Positions 1 through 11,934 of a stretch of 64,000 nucleotides of DNA are shown here, one piece after another. The DNA is from Orientallactaga sibirica (Eukaryota > Chordata > Mammalia > Rodentia > Dipodidae): positions 682,001 to 746,000 of the forward strand of contig JAEOAD010002327.1 in the NCBI GenBank assembly GCA_036365145.1, written 5' to 3'. Within the stretch, counting starts at the first letter, position 1. Each line of letters opens with the position of its first letter. The notes beneath the pieces were generated by a model, which saw only the letters and a program-made list of their open reading frames with translations, had not been told where the DNA came from and did no database searches. The translations under genes and the position numbers were made by a program.

Positions 1-675
1 TACAAGATGTACAACTTAGTAGATTCACCACATTTCTAACATAGTTTGTTTAGAAAAGAAACGGCTTCATTGCCGAAAACAGTACTGTGTGAAATAAGGC
101 TGTTCTGTTCCCGAAATCAGTTGCTTTCTTCAGAAGAGTCTTGAGGGCAGCAAGATCAAACTTTCCTAGTTTTTGTAATCTAACAAGATGTACAACTTAA
201 TAGACTACCTTCATTTCTAAAGTAGTTTGTTTAGAAAACAACCCCATTCATTGCCGAACACAGTACTGTGTGAAATAAGGCTGTTCTGTTCCCCAAATGA
301 GTTCCTTTCTTACGAAGACTCTTCAGTGCAGCAAGATCAAACTTTCCTAGTTTGTGTAATCTAACAAGATGTACAACTTAATAGACTACCTTCATTTCTA
401 AAGTAGTTTATTTAGAAAACAAACCCAATCATTGCCGAACACAGTACTGTGTGAAATAAGGCTGTTCTGTTCCCCAAATGAGTTGGTTTCTTACGAAGAC
501 TGTTCAGTGCAGGAAGATCAAACTTTCCTAGTTTGTGTAATCTAACAAGATGTACAACTTAGTAGATTAACCACATTTCTAACGTAGTTGGTTTAGAAAA
601 CAAACACCTTCATTGCCGAACACAGTACTATGTGAAATAAGGCTATTCTGTTCTCCAAATGAGTTGCTTTCTTAT

Positions 676-686
676 GAAGAGTCTTC
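676..686. other. 11-bp palindrome around the gaagagtcttc segment, example copy
   Basis: GAAGA-G-TCTTC has perfect five-base arms. The variant GAAGA-C-TCTTC, common in B and neighbouring monomers, changes only the central base and so keeps the symmetry. It lies just after the CpG-containing cttacg segment of the monomer. Confidence 0.75.
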
Positions 687-767
687 AGTGCACCAAGATC
701 AAACTTTCCTAGTTTGTGTAATCTAACAAGATGTACAACTTAGTAGATTAACCACATTTCTAACGTA

Positions 768-786
768 GTTTGTTTAGAAAACAAAC
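768..786. other. Internal dyad of the monomer (8-3-8), example copy
   Basis: GTTTGTTT (768-775), spacer AGA, AAACAAAC (779-786): a perfect inverted repeat with a 3-base loop, present in most monomers on both arms. B monomers keep it; some diverged monomers lose one arm. It could form a small hairpin or bind a dimeric protein; no function is shown by the sequence. Confidence 0.85.
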
Positions 787-800
787 GCCTTCATTGCCGA

Positions 801-814
801 ACACAGTACTGTGT
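801..814. other. 14-bp perfect palindrome of the monomer, example copy
   Basis: ACACAGTACTGTGT equals its own reverse complement and is among the best conserved elements in both arms. The E subtype breaks it on one side (gaatgcagtactgtgtg) and other copies carry cagtactctgtg or cagtacagtg. Conservation of a perfect palindrome in most but not all copies resembles a protein-binding box limited to some subtypes, but this is inference. Confidence 0.88.
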
Positions 815-3621
815 GAAATAAGGCTGTTCTGTTCCCGAAATCAGATGCTTTCTTGAGAAGTGTTTTCAGGGCAGCAAGATCAAACTTTCCTAGTTTTTGT
901 AATCTAACAAGATGTACAACTTAATAGACTACCTTCATTTCTAAAGTAGTTTGTTTAGAAAACAAACCCATTCATTCCCGAACACAGTACTGTGTGAAAT
1001 AAGGCTGTTCTGTTTCCCCAAATGAGTTGCTTTCTTACGAAGACTCTTCAGTGCAGCAAGATCAAACTTTCCTAGTATGTGTAATCTAACAAGATGTACA
1101 ACTTAGTAGATTAACCACATTTATAACGTAGTTTGTTTAGAAAACAAACGCCTTCATTGCCGAACACAGTACTGTGTGAAATAAGGCTATTCTGTTCTCC
1201 AAATGAGTTGCTTTCTTACGAAGATTCTTCAGTGCAGCAAGATCAAACTTTCCTAGTTTGTGTAAACTAACAAGATGTACAACTTAGCAGATTAACCACA
1301 TTTCTAACCTAGTTTGTTTAGAAAACAAACACCTTCATTGCCAAACACTGTAATGTGTGAAATAAGCCAGTTCTGTTTTTCAAATGAGTTGTTTTCTTAC
1401 GAAGAGTCCTCAGTGCAGCAAGATCAAATGTTCCTAGTTTGTGTAATCTAACAAGATGTACAACCTAGTAGATTAACCACATTTCTAACCTCGTTTGTTT
1501 AGAAAACAAACACCTTCATTGCCAAACACTGTAATGTGTGAAATAAGCCAGTTCTGTTCTTCATATGAGTTGTTTTCTTACGAAGAGTCTTCAGTGCAGC
1601 AAGATCAAACTTTCCTAGTTTGTGTAATCTAACAAGATGTAGAATTTCCTAGATTAACCACATTTCTAACGTAGTTTGTTTAGAAAAAAAACACCTTCAT
1701 TGCCAAACGCAGTACTGTTTGAAATAAGCCTGTTCTGATCCCCAAATTAGTTGCATTCTTACGAAGAGTCTTCAGTGCAGCAAGATCAAACTTTCCTAGT
1801 TTGTATAATCTAACAAGATGTACAACTTAGTAGATTAACCACATTTCTAAGGTAGTTTGTTAAGAAAACAAACGCCTTCATTGCCTAACACAGTACAGTG
1901 TCAAATAAGGCTGTTCTGTTCCCCAAATGAGTTGCTTTCTTACGAAGAGTCTTCATTGCAGCAAGATGCTACTTTCCTAGTTTGTGTAATCTAACAAGAT
2001 GTACAACTTAATAGACTACCTTCATTTCTAAAGTAGTTTGTTTAGAAAACAAACCCATTCATTGCCGAACACAGTACTGTGTGAAATAAGGCTGTTCTGT
2101 TCCCCAAAAGAGTTGGTTTCTTAGGAAGACTCTTCAGTGCAGCAAGATCAAACTTTCCTAGTATGTGTAATCTAACAAGATGTACAACTTAGTAGATTAA
2201 CCACATTTATAACGTAGTTTGTTTAGAAAACAAACACCTTCATTTCCGAACACAGTACTGTGTGAAATAAGGCTGTTCTGTTCCCCAAATGAGTTGCTTT
2301 CTTACGAAGAGTCTACAGTGCAGCAAGATCAAACATTCCTCGTTTGTGTAATCTAACAAGATGTACAATTTAGTAGATTAACCACATTTCTAACGTAGTT
2401 TGTTTAGAAAGCAAACCCATTCATTGCTGAACACAGTACTCTGTGAAATAAGGCTGTGCTGTTCCCCAAATGAGTTGTTTTCTTACAAGGACTCTTCAGT
2501 GCATCAAGATCAAACTTTCCTAGTTTGTGTAATCTAACAAGATGTACAACTTAGTAGACTAACCACATTTCTAACGTAGTTTGTTTAGAAAACAAACAAC
2601 TTCATTGCAAATGCAGTACTGTGTGAAGTAAGCTAGTTCTGTTGTACAAATGAGTTGTTTTCTTTCGAAGATTCTTCAGTGCAGCAAGATCAATCTTTCC
2701 TAGTTTGTGTAATCTTACAAGATGTACAACTTAGTAGATTAACCACATTTCTAACGTAGTTTGTTTAGAAAACAAACGCCTTCATTGCCGAACACAGTAC
2801 CGTGTGAAATAAGGCTATTCTGTTCTCCAAATGAGTTGCTTTCTTACGAAGAGTCTTCAATGCAGCAAGATCAAACTTTCCTAGTTTGTGTAATCTAACA
2901 AGATATACAACTTAGTACATTAACCACATTTCTAACGTAGTTTCTTTAGAAAACAAACGCCATCATTGCCAAAAACAGTACTGTGTGAAATAAGGCTGTT
3001 CTGTTCCCGAAATCAGTTGCTTTCTTGATAAGAGTCTTCAGGGCAGCGAGATCAAACTTTCCTAGTTTTTGTAATCTAACAAGATGTACAACTTAATAGA
3101 CTACCTTCATTTCTAAAGTAGTTTGTTTAGAAAGCAAACCCATTCATTGCTGAACACAGTACTCTGTGAAATAAGGCTGTGCTGTTCCCCAAATGAGTTG
3201 TTTTCTTACGAGGACTCTTCAGTGCAGCAAGATCAAACTTTCCTAGTTTGTGTAATCTAACAAGATGTACAACTTAGTAGATTAACCACATTTATAACGT
3301 AGTTTGTTTAGAAAACAAACCCATTCATTGCCGAACACAGTACTGTGTTAAATAAGGCTGTTCTGTTCCACAAATGAGTTGGTTTCTTACGAAGACTGTT
3401 CAGTGCAGCAAGATCAAACTTTCCTAGTTTGTGTAATCTAACAAGATGTACAACTTAGTAGATTAACCACATTTCTAACGCAGTTTGTTTAGAACACAAA
3501 CGCCTTCATTGCCGAACACAGTACTGTGTGAAATTAGTCTGTTCGGTTCCCCAAATGAGTTGCTTTCTTACGAAGAGTCTTCAGTGCAGCAAGATCAAAC
3601 TTCCCTAGTTTGTGTAATCTA

Positions 3622-6600
3622 ACAAGATGTACAACTTAATAGATTAACCACATTTATAACGAAGGTTGTTTAGAAAACAAACGCCTTCATTGCGGAACAC
3701 AGTACTGTGTGAAATAAGCCTGTTCTGATCCCCAAATGAGTTGCTTTCTTACGAAGAGTCTTCAGTGCAGCAAGATCAAACTTTCCTAGTTTGTGTAATC
3801 TACCAAGATGTAGAATTTAGTAGATTAACCACATTTCTAACGTAGTTTGTTTAGAAAACAAACACCTTCATTGCCGAAGGCAGTACTGTGTGAAATAAGG
3901 CTGTTCTGTTCCGCAAATGAGTTGCTTTCTTACGAAGAGTCTTCAGTGCAGCAAGATCAAACTTTCCTAGTTTGTATAATCTATCAAGATGTACAACTTA
4001 GTAGATTAACCACATTTCTAACGTAGTTTGTTTAGAAAACAAACGCCTTCATTGCCGAACAAAGTACTGTGTGAAATTAGTCTGTTCGGTTCCCCAAATG
4101 AGTTGCTTTCTTACGAAGAGTCTTCAGTGCAGCAAGATCAAACTTTCCTAGTTTGTGTAATCTAACAAGATGTACAACTTAGTAGATTAACCACATTTCT
4201 AACGTAGTTTGTTTAGAAAACAAACAACTTCATTGCAAATGCTGTACTGTGTGAAGTAATCTAGTTCTTTTGTACAAATGAGTTGCTTTCTTTCGAAGAG
4301 TCTTCAGTGCAGCAAGATCAATCTTTCCTAGTTTGTGTAATCTTACAAGATGTACAACTTAGTAGATTCACCACATTTCTAACATAGTTTGTTTAGAAAA
4401 CAAACGCCTTCATTGCCTAACACAGTACTGTGTGAAATAAGGCTGTTCTGTTCCCCAAATGAGTTGCTTTCTTACGAAGAGTCTTCAGTGCAGCAAGATG
4501 GTACTTTCCTAGTTTGTGTAATCTAACAAGATGTACAACTTAATACACTACCTTCATTTCTAAAGTAGTTTGTTTCGAAAACAAACCCATTTATTGCCGA
4601 ACACAGTACTGTGTGAAATAAGGCTGTTCTGTTCCCCAAATGAGTTGGTTTCTTACGAAGACTCTTCATTGCAGCAAGATCAAACTTTCCTAGTATGCGT
4701 AATCTAACAAGATGTACAACTTAGTAGATTAACCACATTTATAACGTAGTTTGTTTAGAAAACAAACACCTTCATTTCCGAACACGGTACTGTGTGAAAT
4801 AAGGCTGTTCTGTTCCCCAAATGAGTTGCTTCCTTACGAAGAGTCTACAGTGCAGCAAGATCAAACATTCCTAGTTCGTGTAATCTAACAAGATGTACAA
4901 TTTAGTAGATTAACCACATTTCTAACGTAGTTTGTTTAGAAAACAAAAACCTTCATTGCCGAATGCAGTACTGTGTGAAGTAAGCTAGTTCTGTTCTACA
5001 AATGAGTTGCTTTCTTACGAAGAGTCTTCAGTGCAGCAAGATCAAACTTTCCTAGTTTGTGTAATCTTACAAGATGTACAACTTAGTAGATTAACCACAT
5101 TTCTAACGTAGTTTGTTTAGAAAACAAACGCCTTCATTGCCGAACACAGTACCGTGTTAAATAAGGCTATTCTGTTCTCCAAATGAGTTGCTTTCTTACG
5201 AAGAGTCTTCAATGCAGCAAGATCAAACTTTCCTAGTTTGTGTAATCTAACAAGATGTACAACTTAGTAGATTAACCACATTTCTAACGTAGTTTCTTTA
5301 GAAAACAAACGCCATCATTGCCAAACACAGTACTGTGTGAAATAAGGCTGTTCTGTTCCCGAAATCAGTTGCTTTCTTGAGAAGAGTCTTCAGGGCAGCG
5401 AGATCAAACTTTGCTAGTTATTGTAATCTAACAAGATGTACAACTTAATAGACTACCTTCACTTCTAAAGTAGTTTGTTTAGAAAGCAAACCCATTCATT
5501 GCTGAACACAGTACTCTGTGAAATAAAGCTGTGCTGTTCCCCAAATGAGTTGTTTTCTTACAAGGACTCTTCAGTGCATCAAGATCAAACTTTCCTAGTT
5601 TGTGTAATCTAACAAGATGTACAACTTAGTAGATTAACCACATTTATAACGTAGTTTGTTTAGAAAACAAACCCATTCATTGCCGAACACAGTACTGTGT
5701 GAAATAAGGCTGTTCTGTTCCCCAAATGAGTTGGTTTCTTACGAAGACTGTTCAGTGCAGAAAGATCAAACTTTCCTAGTTTGTGTAATCAAACAAGATG
5801 TACAAATTAGTAGATTAACCACATTTCTAACGTAGTTTGTTTAGAAAACAAACGCCTTCATAGCCGAACACAGTACTGTGTGAAATTAGTCTGTTCGGTT
5901 CCCCAAATGAGTTGCTTTCTTATGAAGAGTCTTCAGTGCAGCAAGATCAAACTTTCCTAGTTTGTGTAATCTAACAAGATGTACAACTTAATAGATTAAC
6001 CACATTAATAACGTAGGTTGTTTAGAAAACAAACGCCTTCATTGCCGAACACAGTACTGTGTGTAATAAGCCTGTTCTGATTCCCAAATGAGTTGCTTTC
6101 TTACGAAGAGTCTTCAGTGCAGCAAGATCAAACTTTCCTAGTTTGTGTAATCTACCAAGATGTAGAATTTAGTAGATTAACCACATTTCTAACGTAGTTT
6201 GTTTAGAAAACAAACACCTTCATTGCCGAAGGCAGTACTGTGTGAAATAAGGCTGTTCTGTTCAAGAAATGAGTTGCTTTCTTCACGAAGAGTCTTCAGT
6301 GCAGCAAGATCAAACTTTCCTAGTTTGTGTAATCTAACAAGATGTACAACTTAGTAGATTAACCACATTTCTAACGTAGTTCGTTTAGAAAACAAACAAC
6401 TTCATTGCACATGCAGTACTGTGTGAAGTAAGCTAGTTCTGTTGTACAAATGAGTTGTTTTTCTTTCAAGAGTCTTCAGTGCAGCAAGATCAATCTTTCC
6501 TAGTTTGTGTAATCTTACAAGATGTACAACTTAGTAGATTAACCATATTTCTAACGTAGTTTGTTTAGAAAACAAACGCCTTCATTGTCGAACACAGTAC

Positions 6601-7601
6601 CGTGTGAAATAAGGCTATTCTGTTCTCCAAATGAGTTGCTTTCTTACAAAGAGTCTTCAGTGCAGCAAGATCAATCTTTCCTAGTTTGTGTAATCTTACA
6701 AGATGTACAACTTAGTAGATTAACCACATTTCTAACGTAGTTTGTTTAGAAAACAAACGCCTTCATTGCCGAACACAGTACTGTGTGAAATAAGGCTGTT
6801 CTGTTCCCCAAATGAGTTGCTTTCTTACGAAGACTCTTCAGTGCAGCAAGATCAAACTTTCCTAGTTTGTGTAATCTAACAAGATGTACAACTTAATAGA
6901 CTACCTTCATTTCTAAAGTAGTTTGTTTAGAAAACAAACCATTCATTGCCGAACACAGTACTGTGTGAAATAAGGCTGTTCTGTTCCCCAAATGAGTTGG
7001 TTTCTTACGAAGACTGTTCAGTGCAGCAAGATCAAACTTTCCTAGTTTGTGTAATCTAACAAGATGTACAACTTAGTAGATTAACCACATTTATAACGTA
7101 GTTTGTTTAGAAAACAAACACCTTCATTGCCGAACACAGTACTATGTGAAATAAGGCTATTCTGTTCTCCAAATGAGTTGCTTTCTTATGAAGAGTCTTC
7201 AGTGCAGCAAGATCAAACTTTCCTAGTTTGTGTAATCTAACAAGATGTACAACTTAGTAGATTAACCACATTTCTAACGTAGTTTGTTTAGAAAACAAAC
7301 AGCTTCATTGCCGAAAACAGTACTGTGTGATATGAGGCTATTCTGTTCTCCAAATGAGTTGCTTTCTTACGAAGAGTCTTCAGTGCAGCAAGATCAAACT
7401 TTTCTAGTTTGTGTAATCTAACAAGATGTAGAATTTAGGACATTAACCACATTTCTAACGTAGTTTGCTTAGAAAACAAACACCTTCATTGCCGAATGCA
7501 GTACTGTGTGAAATAAGGCTGTTCTGTTGCGCAAATGAGTTGCTTTCTTACGAAGAGTCTTCAGTGCAGCAAGATCAAACTTTCCTAGTTTGTGTAATCT
7601 A
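3622..7601 (+). repeat. Long HOR unit, copy 1 (22 monomers, 3980 bp)
   Basis: Starts at the monomer with ataacgaaggttg and ttgcggaac and ends where that monomer recurs at 7602. Its 22 monomers reappear in the same order in the next unit, with the same private variants: gatggtac at 4497 and 8473, tgcaaatgctg at about 4250 and 8215, and the actctgtg B variant at about 5510 and 9490. Compared with copy 2 it lacks one monomer after about 6330 and another after about 7240. The unit is itself nested: the ataacgaagg or attaataacgtagg monomer followed by a gtagaattt/gaaggcag monomer occurs at 3622 and again at 5975, giving a 13 + 9 spacing. Confidence 0.88.
5250..5611 (+). repeat. Representative C-B monomer pair, left arm
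   Basis: C monomer (cgccatcattg, gaaatcagttgctttcttga, cagggcagc) followed directly by a B monomer (tagactaccttc, cccattcattgctg). The same adjacency occurs across the left arm, for example near 3008/3090, 9338/9430, 12410/12480, 18155/18240, 22505/22600, 25585/25680 and 28485/28575, and in mirrored orientation in the right arm. It is the most stable structural element of the array. Confidence 0.85.
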
Positions 7602-10600
7602 ACAAGATATACAATTTAATAGATGAACCACATTTATAACGAAGGTTGTTTAGAAAACAAACGCCTTCATTGCGGAACACAGTACTCTGTGAAATAAGCC
7701 TGTTCTGATCCCCAAATGAGTTGCTTTCTTACGAAGAGTCTTCAGTGCAGCAAGATCAAACTTTCCTAGTTTGTGTAATCTACCAAGATGTAGAATTTAG
7801 TAGATTAACCATTTTCTAACGTAGTTTGTTTAGAAAACAAACACCTTCATTGCCGAAGGCAGTACTGTGTGAAATAAGGCTGTTCTGTTCCAAATGAGTT
7901 GCTTTCTTACGAAGAGTCTTCAGTGCAGCAAGATCAAACTTTCCTAGTTTGTATAATCTATCAAGATGTACAACTTAGTAGATTAACCTATTTTCTAACG
8001 TAGTTTGTTTAGAAAACAAACGCCTTCATTGCCGAACAAAGTACTGTGTGAAATTAGTCTGTTCGGTTCCCAAATGAGTTGCTTTCTTACGAAAGAGTCT
8101 TCAGTGCAGCAAGATCAAACTTTCTAGTTTGTGTAATCTAACAAGATGTACAACTTAGTAGATTAACCACATTTCTAACGTAGTTTGTTTAGAAAACAAA
8201 CAACTTCATTGCAAATGCTGTACTGTGTGAAGTAAGCTAGTTCTTTTGTACAAATGAGTTGCTTTCTTTCGAAGAGTCTTCAGTGCAGCAAGATCAATCT
8301 TTCCTAGTTTGTGTAATCTTACAAGATGTACAACTTAGTAGATTCACCACATTTCTAACATAGTTTGTTTAGAAAACAAACGCCTTCATTGCCTAACACA
8401 GTACTGTGTGAAATAAGGCTGTTCTGTTCCCCAAATGAGTTGCTTTCTTACGAAGAGTCTTCAGTGCAGCAAGATGGTACTTTCCTAGTTTGTGTAATCT
8501 AACAAGATGTACAACTTAATAGACTACCTTCATTTCTAAAGTAGTTTGTTTCGAAAACAAACCCATTCATTGCCGAACACAGTACTGTGTGAAATAAGGC
8601 TGTTCTGTTCCCCAAATGAGTTGGTTTCTTACGAAGACTCTTCAGTGCAGCAAGATCAAACTTTCCTAGCATGTGTAATCTAACAAGATGTACAACTTAG
8701 TAGATTAACCACATTTATAACGTAGTTTGTTTAGAAAACAAACACCTTCATTTCCGAACACGGTACTGTGTGAAATGAGGCTGTTCTGTTCCCCAAATGA
8801 GTTGCTTCCTTACGAAGAGTCTACAGTGCAGCAAGATCAAACATTCCTAGTTTGTGTAATCTAACAAGATGTACAATTTAGTAGATTAACCACATTTCTA
8901 ACGTAGTTTGTTTAGAAAACAAACACCTTCATTGCCGAATGCAGTACTGTGTGAAGTAAGCTAGTTCTGTTCTACAAATGAGTTGCTTTCTTACGAAGAG
9001 TCTTCAGTGCAGCAAGATCAAACTTTCCTAGTTTGTGTAATCTTACAAGAAGTACAACTTAGTAGATTAACCACATTTCTAACGTAGTTTGTTTAGAAAA
9101 CAAACGCCTTCATTGCCGAACACAGTACCGTGTTAAATAAGGCTATTCTGTTCTCCAAATGAGTTGCTTTCTTACGAAGAGTCTTCAATGCAGCAAGATC
9201 AAACTTTCCTAGTTTGTGTAATCTAACAAGATGTACAACTTAGTAGATTAACCACATTTCTAACGTAGTTTCTTTAGAAAACAAACGCCATCATTGCCAA
9301 ACACAGTACTGTGTGAAATAAGGCTGTTCTGTTCCCAAATCAGTTGCTTTCTTGAGAAGAGTCTTCAGGGCAGCGAGATCAAACTTTGCTAGTTATTGTA
9401 ATCTAACAAGATGTACAACTTAATAGACTACCTTCATTTCTAAAGTAGTTTGTTTAGAAAGCAAACCCATTCATTGCTGAACACAGTACTCTGTGAAATA
9501 AGGCTGTGCTGTTCCCCAAATGAGTTGTTTTCTTACAAGGACTCTTCAGTGCATCAAGATCAAACTTTCCTAGTTTGTGTAATCTAACAAGATGTACAAC
9601 TTAGTAGATTAACCACATTTATAACGTAGTTTGTTTAGAAAACAAACCCATTCATTGCCGAACACAGTACTGTGTGAAATAAGGCTGTTCTGTTCCCCAA
9701 ATGAGTTGGTTTCTTACGAAGACTGTTCAGTGCAGCAAGATCAAACTTTCCTAGTTTGTGTAATCAAACAAGATGTACAAATTAGTAGATTAACCACATT
9801 TCTAACGTAGTTTGTTTAGAAAAGAAACGCCTTCATAGCCGAACACAGTACTGTGTGAAATTAGTCTGTTCGGTTCCCCAAATGAGTTGCTTTCTTATGA
9901 AGAGTCTTCAGTGCAGCAAGATCAAACTTTCCTAGTTTGTGTAATCTAACAAGATGTACAACTTAATAGATTAACCACATTAATAACGTAGGTTGTTTAG
10001 AAAACAAACGCCTTCATTGCCGAACACAGTCCTGTGTGTAATAAGCCTGTTCTGATCCCCAAATGAGTTGCTTTCTTACGAAGAGTCTTCAGTGCAGCAA
10101 GATCAAACTTTCCTAGTTTGTGTAATCTACCAAGATGTAGAATTTATTAGATTAACCACATTTCTAACGTAGTTTGTTTAGAAAACAAACACCTTCATTG
10201 CCGAAGGCAGTACTGTGTGAAATAAGGCTGTTCTGTTCCGCAAATGAGTTGCTTTCTTACGAAGAGTCTTCAGTGCAGCAAGATCAAACTTTCCTAGTTT
10301 GTATAATCTATCAAGATGTACAACTTAGTAGATTAACCACATTTCTAACGTAGTTTGTTTAGAAAATAAAAGCCTTCATTGCCGAACACAGTACTGTGTG
10401 AAATTAGTCTGTTCGGATCCCCAAATGATTTGCTTTCTTACGAAGAGTCTTCAGTGCAGCAAGATCAAACTTTCCTAGTTTGTGTAATCTAACAAGATGT
10501 ACAACTTAGTAGATTAACCACATTTCTAACGTAGTTCGTTTAGAAAACAAACAACTTCATTGCAAATGCAGTACTGTGTGAAGTAAGCTAGTTCTGTTGT

Positions 10601-11934
10601 ACAAATGAGTTGTTTTCTTTCGAAGAGTCTTCAGTGCAGCAAGATCAATCTTTCCTAGTTTGTGTAATCTTACAAGATGTACAACTTAGTAGATTAACCA
10701 TATTTCTAACGTAGTTTGTTTAGAAAACAAACGCCTTCATTGTCGAACACAGTACCGTGTGAAATAAGGCTATTCTGTTCTCCAAATGAGTTGCTTTCTT
10801 ACGAAGAGTCTTCAGTGCAGCAAGATCAATCTTTCCTAGTTTGTGTAATCTTACAAGATGTACAACTTAGTAGATTAACACATTTCTAACGTAGTTTGTT
10901 TAGAAAACAAACGCCTTCATTGCCGAACACAGTACTGTGTGAAATAAGGCTGTTCTGTTCCCAAATGAGTTGCTTTCACGAAGACTCTTCAGTGCAGCAA
11001 GATCAAACGTTCCTAGTTTGTGTAATCTAACAAGATGTACAACTTAATAGACTACCTTCATTTCTAAAGTAGTTTGTTTAGAAAACAAACCCATTCATTG
11101 CCGAACACAGTACTGTGTGAAATAAGGCTGTTCTGTTCCCCAAATGAGTTGGTTTCTTACGAAGACTGTTCAGTGCAGCAAGATCAAACTTTCCTAGTTT
11201 GTGTAATCTAACAAGATGTACAACTTAGTAGATTAACCACATTTATAACGTAGTTTGTTTAGAAAACAAACTCCTTCATTGCCGAACACAGTACTATGTG
11301 AAATAAGGCTATTCTGTTCTCCAAATGAGTTGCTTTCTTATGAAGAGTCTTCAGTGCAGCAAGATCAAACTTTCCTAGTTTGTGTAATCTAACAAGATGT
11401 ACAACTTAGTAGATTAACCACATTTCTAACGTAGTTTGTTTAGAAAACAAACGCCTTCATTGACGAACACAGTACTGTGTGAAATAAGCTTGTTCTGATC
11501 CCCAAATCAGTTGCTTTCTTACGAAGACTCTTCAGTGCAGCAAGATCAAACTTTCTTAGTTTGTGTAATCTAACAAGATGTACAACTTAGTAGATTAACG
11601 ACATTTCTAACGTAGTTTGTTTAGAAAACAAACACCTTCATTGCCGAAAACAGTACTGTGTGATATGAGGCTATTCTGTTCTCCAAATGAGTTGCTTTCT
11701 TACGAAGAGTCTTCAGTGCAGCAAGATCAAACTTTCCTAGTTTGTGTAATCTAACAAGATGTAGAATTTAGGACATTAACCACATTTCTAACGTAGTTTG
11801 CTTAGAAAACAAACACCTTCATTGCCGAATGCAGTACTGTGTGAAATAAGGCTGTTCTGTTGCGCAAATGAGTTGCTTTCTTACGAAGAGTCTTCAGTGC
11901 AGCAAGATCAAACTTTCCTAGTTTGTATAATCTA
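7602..11934 (+). repeat. Long HOR unit, copy 2 (24 monomers)
   Basis: Repeats copy 1 monomer by monomer with few mismatches per monomer, plus two extra monomers. One is at about 10316 (aaataaaagcc, ttcggatcc) and the other at about 11390-11570 (attgacgaacac, aagcttgttctgatcc). The other variants line up, for example tttaggacattaacc at about 7434 and 11765, and gatatgagg at about 7330 and 11663. The unit ends at the first monomer of the 11-monomer HOR. Whole-monomer gain or loss within otherwise matching units is what unequal crossing-over predicts. Confidence 0.87.

Larger units (their letters stand above)
1..3621 (+). repeat. Mosaic satellite segment before the long HOR units
   Basis: About 20 monomers in register but without a full copy of any HOR unit found downstream. 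Two B monomers sit side by side from 183. A distinctive monomer with aaacactgtaatgtgtg is tandemly duplicated at about 1341 and 1522 and recurs at 31885. The 1640-2000 stretch resembles the 11-monomer HOR (aaacgcagtactgtttg at about 1705, gatgctac at about 1966), and 2160-2350 resembles 4690-4880 of the long HOR. It reads as joined fragments of the families expanded further right. The window starts inside a monomer, so the array continues upstream. Confidence 0.8.
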
